Shown: piece after piece, positions 17,150-24,681 of the stretch
Position numbering within the stretch: the stretch's first letter is position 1
How the letters are laid out: every line of letters starts with the position of its first letter
Source: JAZKHT01 sp040385245
Lineage (GTDB): Bacteria; Pseudomonadota; Alphaproteobacteria; Rhodobacterales; Rhodobacteraceae
Direction of reading: 5' to 3'
Assembly (NCBI GenBank): GCA_040385245.1
Contig: JAZKHT010000016.1
Span: forward strand, 1-64,000
DNA: 64,000 nucleotides
Program-made: the position numbers and the translations under genes
The notes under the pieces: model-generated
What the model was told of the DNA's origin: nothing
The model's database searches: none
The model's input: the letters and a program-made list of their open reading frames with translations, nothing else

Positions 17150-18033
17150 GGGGCAAGCTTTCCGTGAAGGGATTGATAACGATCAAGGGCTGTGTCCAGA
17201 CGGACCAGATTTTCGGCGGCATAGGCCCCGTAATCGACGCCGGGCGCGTTCAGATACAGGTCCGACACCATGGCCCACATCGCCTCGCGCAAAAGGGACG
17301 CGCATTGCATGGCGTCAAAGGCGCGCATCAGGGGCGCATCGGGGGTGTGGTCGAAATACTCGGTCAGCAAAGCGCGGGACTGGTCCGCGTCCATCCCGGC
17401 GTTCGATGCGGCACCGGCCAGATCGAACAGGGCGGTGGAAAACCCCGCATATTCATAATCGATCAGCCAAAGCCGGGTGCCATCGTCCAGAATATTGGCG
17501 GGCAGCAGGTCGTTGTGGCCAAAGATGATCGGCAGCGGCACCTGTGCCGCCTCCATCTGCGCTGACAGGGTCAGATAGCGCGGCAGACGTTCGGCAAAGC
17601 GGCTGTTCGCGCAGGCCAGGGTGCGGGCGTAATCGCGGATGACGTGGAACGGCCAGAACAGCACCGCCTCGCCAAAGACATGGGCGGGCATCCGGGTGTG
17701 AAACGCATGCAACAGCCGCGCCACGCGGGCCGGATCGGCGCACAGGTCGGCCCCGGTCCAGGTGACGGATGCGATGAACTCGGTCACCATCACACCGGGC
17801 GCGTCATAACTGACCGCAGGCGCAAACCCCGCCGCATGGGCGGCGCGGGATGTCGCCACCTCGCGCGCACGGTTGACGTGGTGAAACGGGTAATCCGTGC
17901 CGAACCGCAGCACATGCACGCCCGCGTCATCGGTGATCTTCCAGATCTCGTTCGACAACCCGCCCGACAGGGGTTCACCCATAGGTCGGCCCTGCCAGCA
18001 GGGCAGCGTCAGGATACGGTCTGGCAGGGTCAT
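17146..18033 (-). CDS. Choline/ethanolamine kinase-like phosphotransferase
   Basis: A 295-residue aminoglycoside phosphotransferase/choline kinase family protein. It has the catalytic loop GHNDLLPANIL, the metal-binding segment LIDYEYAG and an N-terminal GGLSNEIWKI nucleotide loop. The ATG at 18033 has GAGG at the right distance; an ATG at 18054 lacks one. Coupling to the dimethylglycine-dehydrogenase-like gene points to choline- or betaine-derived compounds, but the phospho-acceptor is unproven. Confidence 0.75.
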   Translation of the reverse strand: MTLPDRILTLPCWQGRPMGEPLSGGLSNEIWKITDDAGVHVLRFGTDYPFHHVNRAREVATSRAAHAAGFAPAVSYDAPGVMVTEFIASVTWTGADLCADPARVARLLHAFHTRMPAHVFGEAVLFWPFHVIRDYARTLACANSRFAERLPRYLTLSAQMEAAQVPLPIIFGHNDLLPANILDDGTRLWLIDYEYAGFSTALFDLAGAASNAGMDADQSRALLTEYFDHTPDAPLMRAFDAMQCASLLREAMWAMVSDLYLNAPGVDYGAYAAENLVRLDTALDRYQSLHGKLAP

Positions 18034-18372
18034 AACGTCCTCGGCGTCGGTCATGCCACAGGTAAGGGCGGCGGGGCATGGCCTGTCAATTGCCCGCTGC
18101 ACCAGTTTGCACGGGCGGACCGGAGGAACGGTGATTTTGCGCGGAAAGACCCGGAATGACGCCCTTTGTGGCGCGGGGCAACGGGAACGGACGTGTGGCT
18201 TTTTCTTCGCCCAAATACTCAGCCGACGGCAAGGTCGGACACGGCGGTGAAGAAGGGGCCGATTTTTCGCAGAAAAATCGTCGATGCCGACGCAGCGCCC
18301 GAGTTGTTATCATATTGATTATTTCAGCATTCCCCGACAACACTGGACCATCCCACATCACGGGGTCCCGTC
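18034..18372. other. Divergent intergenic region of 339 bp with a perfect hairpin
   Basis: No convincing gene. At 18260-18280 there is a perfect hairpin, CGATTTTTC-GCA-GAAAAATCG (9-bp arms, loop GCA), of the same type as at 5340-5359. An AT-rich stretch at 18305-18330 is the best place for a promoter of the rightward PNPOx genes. A short open frame beginning at 18156 runs through the hairpin and has no support. Confidence 0.6.
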
Positions 18373-18894
18373 ATGCCGCACCGGTACAAACCCAACCCCT
18401 TTGCCGGCCCTGCGTCACACACTCCGCCGGGGCGGGTGGTGACGCCCGAGATTGCCGCCTTCTGCACCAGCGGGGTCAGCATCGTCATCGGCACGCTCGG
18501 GCCGGATCGCCGGGCGGTCACCGGGCGGGCCCTGGCTTGTGTGACCGACGGACCCGCGGTCAGGCTGCTGTTTGACACCGATGGCAATGACGCGCTGATG
18601 GCGGCGATGGCGGCGTCCGCCCCGATTGCCGCCACGTTCAGCGAGCCCTTGACCCACCGGTCGCTGCAACTGAAGGCCGCGCGCGGGGAAAGCGTGCCGC
18701 CTGCCCCCGGCGATCTGGAGGAAATGGCGCGGCAGTCCCGGCATTTCACTGCCGTTCTGGAAACTATCGGCTATTCCCACGCCTTTGCCGCCGCCTATTG
18801 CAGGCTTGATCCGGCGCAGGTGCGCGCCTGTGCCTTTGTGCCCACCGCCGCCTTTGAACAGACGCCGGGGCCAGCGGCGGGGCGGGCGCTATGA
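18373..18894 (+). CDS. PNPOx-fold (pyridoxamine oxidase-like) protein
   Basis: A 173-residue protein resembling small flavin-binding split-barrel proteins: an ISIVIGTLGP-like first strand (VSIVIGTLGPDRRAVTGRAL), then LLFDTDGNDALMAA, and a C-terminal HFTAVLETIGYSHAFAAAY segment. The following gene begins with a second, different PNPOx domain and overlaps by 4 bp, so the two products probably work together. Bound cofactor (FMN, F420 or heme) and function cannot be read from the sequence. Confidence 0.55.
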   Translation: MPHRYKPNPFAGPASHTPPGRVVTPEIAAFCTSGVSIVIGTLGPDRRAVTGRALACVTDGPAVRLLFDTDGNDALMAAMAASAPIAATFSEPLTHRSLQLKAARGESVPPAPGDLEEMARQSRHFTAVLETIGYSHAFAAAYCRLDPAQVRACAFVPTAAFEQTPGPAAGRAL

Positions 18895-20219
18895 CGGCAA
18901 CGCTCGACATGATCCGCGACTGTCTAGAAGGGACGGTGCCCGCCATCCTTGCCACTGTGGACGAGGCGGGGGTGCCGAACGTATCGCTGATCAGCCAGGT
19001 GCATTACGTCGATCCGGGGCGAGTGGCGCTCAGCCATCAGTTCTTCAACAAGACCCGACGCAATATCCTTGCCACCCGCAGCGCCACCGTCGAGGTGGTC
19101 GATCCGCAGACCATGGCGGAATACCGGCTCGACCTTGATTACGAGACGACCGAGACGAAGGGGCCGGTCTTTGAATCGATGAAGGCAAAGCTGGCGGGCA
19201 TCGCCTCGCACACGGGGATGCAGGGGGTGTTCCGGCTGATCGGGTCGGATATCTTTCGCGTCAGGACCATCACGCCGTTGCGAGTGGCGCGCTTGCCCAA
19301 GCCTGCGGCGGGGGTCAACCTGCTGGCGGCGACGCGGCGGCTGTGCGCCGACCTTTCGGGTGCGCGCAACATGGGCGATCTGTTCGACCGCACGATGACC
19401 ACCCTTGCGCATCACTTTGGCATCATGAACGCGATGATCCTGCTGACGGACGAGGCGGGAACGGCGCTTTATACCGTCGCCTCGCTGGGGTATCCGTCAG
19501 CGGGGATCGGGTCCGAGGTGGCGCTTGGCGATGGGGTGATCGGCGTCGCCGCCCGCGAAGGCGTGGCCGTCCGCATCGACCATATGACAGCCGATTATTC
19601 CTATAGCGCCACCATCCGCGACCGCATGCGCACGGGCGGCCTGGACAGCCCCGCCTTGCACGAAATCCCGTTCCCCGGTCTGGACAATCCCGAAAGCCAG
19701 ATCGCCCTGCCGATCCTGTGGCAGGGGCAATGTCTGGGGGTGCTGTTTGCCGAAAGCCTGTATCCGATGCGGTTCTGGCATGACCACGAAGACGCGCTGT
19801 CCATCGTCGCGGTCGGTCTGGGCAGCATGATTTCCACGCTGCGCACTGAAGATGCGGGCGACGGTGACGACAGCGCGCCCTGCCCCGACCCGGTCGCGGC
19901 ATCGGTGACGCTGCGCCATTACGCGGCGGATGACAGCATCTTTTGCGGACATGACTATCTGATCAAGGGTGTCGCGGGCGCGATCCTGTGGAAGCTGGTG
20001 CGCGAACACGCGCAATCCGGGCGCACCGAATTCAGCAACCGCGAATTGCGGCTGGACCCCTGCCTGCGCCTGCCCGAACACGCCGAAAACCTTGAGGCGC
20101 GCCTTGTCCTGCTGGAACGCCGCCTGCGCGAAAAGGCCGTGCCGATGCGGATCGAAAAGACGGGGCGCGGGCGATTCCGTCTGGGGCTTGGTGCAGCCCT
20201 GGTGCTGGAAGACGCCTGA
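18891..20219 (+). CDS. PNPOx-GAF-winged-helix protein, probable redox- or ligand-sensing regulator
   Basis: A 442-residue protein in three parts. Residues 1-135 are a PNPOx split barrel (VPAILATVDEAGVPNVSLIS, HQFFNKTRRNIL). Residues 145-310 are a GAF domain (MGDLFDRTMTTLAHHFGI, LPILWQGQCLGVLFAESL). Residues 335-440 resemble an OmpR-type winged helix (ILWKLVREHAQ, RTEFSNRELRLD, LEARLVLLERRL). This suggests a cytoplasmic sensor that binds a flavin-like or small ligand and acts on DNA. The start overlaps the preceding gene (ATGA), and a clear terminator follows. The call for the third domain is the least certain. Confidence 0.65.
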   Translation: MTATLDMIRDCLEGTVPAILATVDEAGVPNVSLISQVHYVDPGRVALSHQFFNKTRRNILATRSATVEVVDPQTMAEYRLDLDYETTETKGPVFESMKAKLAGIASHTGMQGVFRLIGSDIFRVRTITPLRVARLPKPAAGVNLLAATRRLCADLSGARNMGDLFDRTMTTLAHHFGIMNAMILLTDEAGTALYTVASLGYPSAGIGSEVALGDGVIGVAAREGVAVRIDHMTADYSYSATIRDRMRTGGLDSPALHEIPFPGLDNPESQIALPILWQGQCLGVLFAESLYPMRFWHDHEDALSIVAVGLGSMISTLRTEDAGDGDDSAPCPDPVAASVTLRHYAADDSIFCGHDYLIKGVAGAILWKLVREHAQSGRTEFSNRELRLDPCLRLPEHAENLEARLVLLERRLREKAVPMRIEKTGRGRFRLGLGAALVLEDA

Positions 20220-20255
20220 GCCGCCGCCTTTAGCATTCTTTTAGCAAACCGTGCA

Positions 20256-20283
20256 GGAACACTTAGCGGGTGTTCCCTTTTTT
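20256..20283 (+). terminator. Rho-independent terminator after the PNPOx-GAF gene
   Basis: GGAACAC at 20256-20262 pairs with GTGTTCC at 20270-20276 across a 7-base loop and is followed by C and six T. It lies 37 bp after the stop at 20219 on the same strand. The remaining 230 bp up to the flavin oxidoreductase gene hold no gene that I can support. Confidence 0.8.
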
Positions 20284-20517
20284 CGCACAGTATATGTGCG
20301 CTCGTTCGATTGTAACGCGGATGTTTTCGCTACGGGCCGATTGATGTTCGTTTTGCCCCAAAGGGGGTGCCGCGACCCTGCGGCCAAATGGCGCCTGATG
20401 GCACCAACCCACATGACCTGCCCCCGCGTGATGGGGGCAAACCCATGCGGTCGACCGCCGCGGAACCGGCCCCAGGCGGGGCACCGGACACAGAAACTTT
20501 GACCAAGGGAAGAGACT

Positions 20518-21915
20518 ATGAACCTGAACGATTTGAAAACCGCAGTGACGGGCGACGTGATTACCCCCGCTGACCGCGAATGGGGCGACGCGCGCGACCA
20601 TCTGGTGTGGAACGGCCGTAAACCCGACGCCGCCCCTGCAGTGATTGTCCGCGCCAAGGGTGCGGCGGATGTGCAGGCGGCGGTGCGCTATGCCGCGGCC
20701 AACGGGCTGAAGGTGTCGGCGCGCAGCAGCGGGCACAACTTTTCCGGCATCGCCATGCAGGACGGTGTGGTGATCGATTTGTCGGCCATGACCGCCATCC
20801 ATATCGATATCGCTGCCCGCCGCGCGGATGTGCAGCCGGGGGCCAAGAACCTTGCCATGGCGGCGGCGCTGACCGATGCGGGGCTGGCGTTCCCGCTGGG
20901 CCATTGCGGCGATGTGTCGATGGGCGGCTATCTGCTGGGTGGCGGTCTGGGCTGGAACGCCGGGGAATGGGGCATCGCCTGCCATTCGGTGGAAAGTGCG
21001 GATGTGGTGATGGCTGACGGCAGTCTGATCCGCGCCAGCGCCACCGAAAACGAACAGGTGTTCTGGGCGTTGCGCGGGGCGGGGCCTGCGTTCTTTGGCA
21101 TCGTCACGCGCTATCGGTTGCGCCTGCAACCACTGCCAAAGGCGATCACCGTGTCGATGTGGGCCTATCCCATCGCCCGCGTGGCGGAAGTGACCCGTTG
21201 GATGACGGCATGCGCTGCTGTTCTGCCCGCGCATACCGAATTCACCCTGTCGCTTGCACCCGCCCCGGCACCGATGCCCGATGCAAAGCTTGCCACCGCC
21301 GTGCTGACGATCTTTGCCGACAGCATGGAAGAGGCGGGCCGGATCACGTCCGAGGTCGGCGCCTGGGCGCCCGAGGGAGCACTGATGCATCAGGGGCCGA
21401 ACCCGGTCAGTTTCGGCATTCTGTACGGCATCATCGACCAGCACTTCCCCGACGGCGCGCGCTATGGCGTGGACAGCGCCTGGGGCACCGACGCGGCGGC
21501 GATGCTGCCTGCGATGGCGCGGATGGTGGAAACCGCTCCGTCGCGCATGTCCGGCGCGCTGGCCGCCTTTTATCCGGCCAGTGCCGTGATCCATCAACCG
21601 ATGCCGGACACCGCGTTTTCGATGTCCGCCCCGGTGCTGGGGCTGGTGCACGGGCTGTGGACCGACCCGGCTGAGGATGCGCTGCATCTGAATTGGCTGC
21701 GAACCGGAATGGACAGCTTTGCCCCTGCGACAAAAGGGCATTACGTTGGCGAGGCCGATCTCGCCCGGCCCGGCCACCTGCAGCGTTGCTACAGTGGCCC
21801 CGCCCGGGCGCGGATCGAGGTGCTGCGCGCAAGCTATGATCCGAAGGGTCTGTTTTCGGGGCGCGTGGCACGGGACGGTGCCGTTGGGTCCGCCATGGCC
21901 TTGGCGGCGGAATAG
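20518..21915 (+). CDS. Berberine-bridge-enzyme-like FAD-linked oxidoreductase
   Basis: A 465-residue FAD-binding type 4 (PCMH) oxidoreductase. Two sites fit bicovalent FAD attachment: His in ARSSGHNFSG near residue 75 and Cys in GHCGDVSMGGY near residue 131. The C-terminus has the BBE pattern (CYSGPARARIEVLRASYDPK followed by LF). Such enzymes oxidise sugars, alcohols or plant-type substrates. There is no signal peptide, but the next gene codes for a secreted cytochrome c, a plausible electron acceptor only if the enzyme is exported by another route. The ribosome site AAGGGAAGAG precedes the ATG. Confidence 0.85.
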   Translation: MNLNDLKTAVTGDVITPADREWGDARDHLVWNGRKPDAAPAVIVRAKGAADVQAAVRYAAANGLKVSARSSGHNFSGIAMQDGVVIDLSAMTAIHIDIAARRADVQPGAKNLAMAAALTDAGLAFPLGHCGDVSMGGYLLGGGLGWNAGEWGIACHSVESADVVMADGSLIRASATENEQVFWALRGAGPAFFGIVTRYRLRLQPLPKAITVSMWAYPIARVAEVTRWMTACAAVLPAHTEFTLSLAPAPAPMPDAKLATAVLTIFADSMEEAGRITSEVGAWAPEGALMHQGPNPVSFGILYGIIDQHFPDGARYGVDSAWGTDAAAMLPAMARMVETAPSRMSGALAAFYPASAVIHQPMPDTAFSMSAPVLGLVHGLWTDPAEDALHLNWLRTGMDSFAPATKGHYVGEADLARPGHLQRCYSGPARARIEVLRASYDPKGLFSGRVARDGAVGSAMALAAE

Positions 21916-21939
21916 TGTGTGACAACAGGAGTGTGCAAG

Positions 21940-22425
21940 ATGAAACGAATGATGACACTGTGTGCTGCGATGCTGGGCGCGGTTCCCGCCGTGGCCGAAA
22001 CGCCGGTGGAACGGGGGGCCTATATCGCCACGATCGCGGGCTGTGGCGATTGCCACACGCCGGGGTATTTCCTTGGCCAGCCGGATATGGAGCATCCCTT
22101 GTCCGGGTCGGATGTCGGCTTTGAAATTCCGGGGCTGGGGGTATTCCATGGCCCGAACCTGACGCCGGATGCCGAAACCGGGCTTGGCGCGTGGTCCGAA
22201 GACCAGATCGTCACCGCCTTTCGCACCGGGGTGCGGCCAGACGGGCGCATCCTTGCCCCGGCGATGCCGTGGCGCGGCTATGCGGCGATGACAGACGACG
22301 ATGCCTATGCGGTGGCGGCGTATCTGAAGTCGCTGGCGCCTGTGTCAAACAAGGTGCCGGGGCCGTTCGGGCCAACCGAAGCGTCGCCCGGTTTCGTGAT
22401 GCGGGTCATTCCGCCGGGGAATTGA
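21940..22425 (+). CDS. Periplasmic c-type cytochrome
   Basis: A 161-residue protein with a signal peptide (MKRMMTLCAAMLGAVPAVAE, cleavage after about residue 20) and one heme-binding CGDCH motif. Candidate axial Met residues are in APAMPWRGYAAM. The length and PERGAYIATIAGCGDCHTPG-like start resemble the small cytochromes paired with alcohol or aldehyde dehydrogenases. The ATG at 21940 follows ACAGGAG. It starts 24 bp after the flavin oxidoreductase and ends before a strong terminator, so the two form a unit. Confidence 0.9.
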   Translation: MKRMMTLCAAMLGAVPAVAETPVERGAYIATIAGCGDCHTPGYFLGQPDMEHPLSGSDVGFEIPGLGVFHGPNLTPDAETGLGAWSEDQIVTAFRTGVRPDGRILAPAMPWRGYAAMTDDDAYAVAAYLKSLAPVSNKVPGPFGPTEASPGFVMRVIPPGN

Positions 22426-22444
22426 GCCGCCGGCGCAATCCATT

Positions 22445-22480
22445 GGCCCCCGCCTGATTTTCGGGCGGGGGCCTTTTATT
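22445..22480 (+). terminator. Rho-independent terminator after the cytochrome c gene
   Basis: GGCCCCCGCC at 22445-22454 pairs perfectly with GGCGGGGGCC at 22464-22473 and is followed by TTTTATT. It is 20 bp after the cytochrome stop codon. Confidence 0.92.
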
Positions 22481-22575
22481 GCGCTGCAACAGTCTGGGCC
22501 CGGTTTTCCACCATTTTGCGCAACCTGATCGGCTTGCGGCAGGTTTCCTTTGCGTGATCCTGATCGGTGCGCCCC

Positions 22576-22707
22576 ATGCCCACGTCCTTGCTGCATATCC
22601 TCTATCTTGTGCTGGCGCTGGTTGCCTGTGCAACGGCCCTGTATTCGGGGTTCTGGTTCTGGCTGGCGCTGGCGTTTCTGGCGTTGCTGCTGGTCGCTGC
22701 GACATGA
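22576..22707 (+). CDS. Possible 43-residue single-span membrane peptide
   Basis: A 44-codon frame from ATG at 22576 to TGA at 22705-22707. After MPTSLLH the product is almost entirely hydrophobic (ILYLVLALVACATALYSGFW and on), like one long or two short membrane helices. The ribosome site is weak. It lies between the terminator at 22480 and the convergent AbrB-like gene. The sustained hydrophobicity argues for a real gene, but I recognise no family. Confidence 0.4.
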   Translation: MPTSLLHILYLVLALVACATALYSGFWFWLALAFLALLLVAAT

Positions 22708-22790
22708 TCGCAGGTGCCGCGCGCGGTTTGCCCCGACGGAAACCGCGCTGTTGCGCGTTGAACGGATGATCCAGCAGCAAAGGGCCAGCC

Positions 22791-22931
22791 ATGCCGATTT
22801 CCCGCGACGCCATCATTGTGACGGCTGTGTTTCTGCTGCTGGCGGTCAGTCTTGCGCTGCGCCATCCGCCGCAGACGGCATGGGCCGATGTGTTCGTGAC
22901 CCCGCACCAGACGGCTAACCGGACCGATTGA
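22791..22931 (+). CDS. Possible 46-residue membrane peptide
   Basis: A 47-codon frame with an AAAGGGCC ribosome site before the ATG at 22791. The product has a charged start (MPISRD), one membrane helix (AIIVTAVFLLLAVSLAL) and a polar tail. It ends 17 bp inside the convergent AbrB-like gene. Together with the 43-residue frame upstream it may be a small two-gene unit. No family is recognised. Confidence 0.4.
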   Translation: MPISRDAIIVTAVFLLLAVSLALRHPPQTAWADVFVTPHQTANRTD

Positions 22932-23952
22932 CCGCGAATATCCGCGCGGCCAAAGGCGCGCCGATGATCACAAGGATGATCCGCGTCAGGTGGTGCAGGA
23001 TCACATAGCCCAGATCCGCCCCCGCCACGATGGCCAGCACCGTCATTTCCGCCTGCCCTGCCGGGGCAAAGGCCAAAAACGCCTCGACCGGGCGGGCAAG
23101 GCCCGTCAGGATGACAATCTCGGTGAACAGGGCGGCCATGGCGGCCAGGATCAGCACGAACGCGACGCCGCTTGCCACCGCATGGCGCAGATCGCGCAAG
23201 GTGACGCCGACGTAATGCACGCCGATCCCCATGCCGATGAACAGCTGCGCGGTCAGGATCGCCTCGGCCGGGGGGCGCATGTGGATCAGTCCCGCCAGAG
23301 ACAGCGCCGCCGTCACGATCATCGGGCCAAGGATCGACGCGCCGAACAGCCCGATCCGTTCGCCCCCCTTCCACCCGATCAGGGCGGCGGCGACCATCAG
23401 GGCAAGTTCGGTCAGCGGAATCGTGGACAGCGGCGCGCCGATGGGATTGGTCAGCCCCGCACCGTACAGATGGGTCAGAAGGATCGGCGCGATGGTCACG
23501 ATCATCAGCACCCGTGTGGCATGGATCAGCGACAGTGCGCGGACATCGCCCCCCGCCTCTTGCCCGAAGATCACCATGTCCTGCAATCCGCCCGGCATAG
23601 CGGCATACCAGGATGTGACCGGATCAAACCCGCAGCGCCGAAAGAACGGCACCCCGATCAGCGCGATGCCCGCGATGTAGAACGGCACCAGCGCGACCGA
23701 TGCCGCCATCACCGGCACTTGCCCCACCAATGCGGGCGTGACGGATGCCCCAACCGCCACCCCCAGAATGGTGCGCGCGGCCACCGACACCTGCCCCATC
23801 GTCTGCAACCGCGCGCCCGACAGGGCGGCGATCAGACAGGCCGCCATCGGCCCGAACAGGAACGGCAGCGGCAGGCCAAGGGACCAGAACGCCCCAGCGC
23901 TTGCGGCGGCAAGGGCCAGCGTCAATGCACGGGCGCGGGTGAACATTGTCAT
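22915..23952 (-). CDS. AbrB-family (putative ammonia monooxygenase-type) integral membrane protein
   Basis: A 345-residue membrane protein with about ten helices in two repeated halves. The family signatures are LPFLFGPMAACLIAALSG near residue 30 and the matching GLFGASILGPMIVTAALSLA in the second half, with AMPGGLQDMVIFGQE between. Despite the old family name, no catalytic residues are evident and a transport role is more likely. It is divergent from a FadR-type regulator and tcuAB, so it is a candidate carrier for their tricarboxylate substrate. Confidence 0.75.
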   Translation of the reverse strand: MTMFTRARALTLALAAASAGAFWSLGLPLPFLFGPMAACLIAALSGARLQTMGQVSVAARTILGVAVGASVTPALVGQVPVMAASVALVPFYIAGIALIGVPFFRRCGFDPVTSWYAAMPGGLQDMVIFGQEAGGDVRALSLIHATRVLMIVTIAPILLTHLYGAGLTNPIGAPLSTIPLTELALMVAAALIGWKGGERIGLFGASILGPMIVTAALSLAGLIHMRPPAEAILTAQLFIGMGIGVHYVGVTLRDLRHAVASGVAFVLILAAMAALFTEIVILTGLARPVEAFLAFAPAGQAEMTVLAIVAGADLGYVILHHLTRIILVIIGAPLAARIFAVNRSG

Positions 23953-23974
23953 CAGAGACTCGCTTGACGATATG

Positions 23975-23992
23975 TGTATCCAGTTGCATACA
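23975..23992. promoter_or_regulatory. Candidate FadR-type operator between the AbrB-like gene and gntR
   Basis: TGTAT at 23975-23979 and ATACA at 23988-23992 form an inverted repeat with an 8-base spacer in the 66-bp divergent region. FadR-subfamily GntR proteins commonly bind short T/A-rich palindromes of this kind, often TGTATAC-like. Its position suits control of both directions by the adjacent regulator. Confidence 0.45.
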
Positions 23993-24018
23993 TGTGGACA
24001 CAAAACGCAAGGCCCCCG

Positions 24019-24681
24019 ATGTCCGACGACGACGACACCCCCCAAGGCCAGACCGCCTATCGCCGCCTGCTGGAGGAGATCCGGCGCGGCGACCTGGCTC
24101 CCGGTGCGCGGCTGCGCGAAACCGAACTGGCCGACCGTCTGGGCATCAGCCGCACCCCCGTCCGCGAAGCGGTGCGGATGCTTGAGGCGGATGGCCTGAT
24201 CACCCATCTGCCCCGGCAAGGCGCAACCGTCCGCACCCTTGACTACCCCGAGGTGATGGAACTGTACGAGATGCGCGCCGTCCTCGAAGGCACCGCCGCC
24301 CGCATGGCCGCCCGCGCCGCGTCCGATCTGGAACTGGCGGAACTGGCGGCATTGAACGAGGCGTTTGCCGCCGCCCCGCCGGGGCATGGCGCCTATGACC
24401 TGAACCGCCGGTTCCATCTGACGCTGCTGGACGCAGCCAAGAACCGCTTTCTGGTCAAGTCGATGAATGCCTTGCAGAAAACGCTGATGATCCTGGGGCC
24501 GACCACACTGATCGACCCGGATCGCGCAGGCATCGCCGCCGTCGAACACCGCCGCATACTGGAGGCGCTGACCGCCCGCGACGGCCCCCGCGCCGAGGCC
24601 GAGATGCGCGCCCATATCGAAGCCGCCCACCGCGTCCGCATCCGCGCCCTGCGCGACCGCGACCGCCCAAATGACGACTGA
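24019..24681 (+). CDS. GntR-family (FadR subgroup) transcriptional regulator
   Basis: A 220-residue regulator. The N-terminal winged helix has LRETELADRLGISRTPVREA and LITHLPRQGATVRTL. The C-terminal FCD helical domain has His and Asp residues suited to metal and ligand binding (LNRRFHLTLLDAAKN, AAVEHRRILEAL). The MSDDDD start at 24019 is preceded by a long purine-poor leader; an in-frame upstream ATG is less likely. The gene overlaps tcuA by 11 bp, so it probably senses the carboxylate used by TcuAB and may control its own unit and the divergent AbrB-like gene. Confidence 0.88.
   Translation: MSDDDDTPQGQTAYRRLLEEIRRGDLAPGARLRETELADRLGISRTPVREAVRMLEADGLITHLPRQGATVRTLDYPEVMELYEMRAVLEGTAARMAARAASDLELAELAALNEAFAAAPPGHGAYDLNRRFHLTLLDAAKNRFLVKSMNALQKTLMILGPTTLIDPDRAGIAAVEHRRILEALTARDGPRAEAEMRAHIEAAHRVRIRALRDRDRPNDD

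Noticed and set aside
18156..18372. Short rightward frame starting at 18156 in the 18-kb divergent region
   Set aside because: It runs through the perfect hairpin at 18260 and into the next gene in the wrong frame; no family and no good ribosome site.
20263..22149. A 628-codon open frame antisense to the flavin oxidoreductase and cytochrome genes
   Set aside because: It crosses a terminator and two clear sense genes, and its product is low-complexity His/Arg/Gly-rich.
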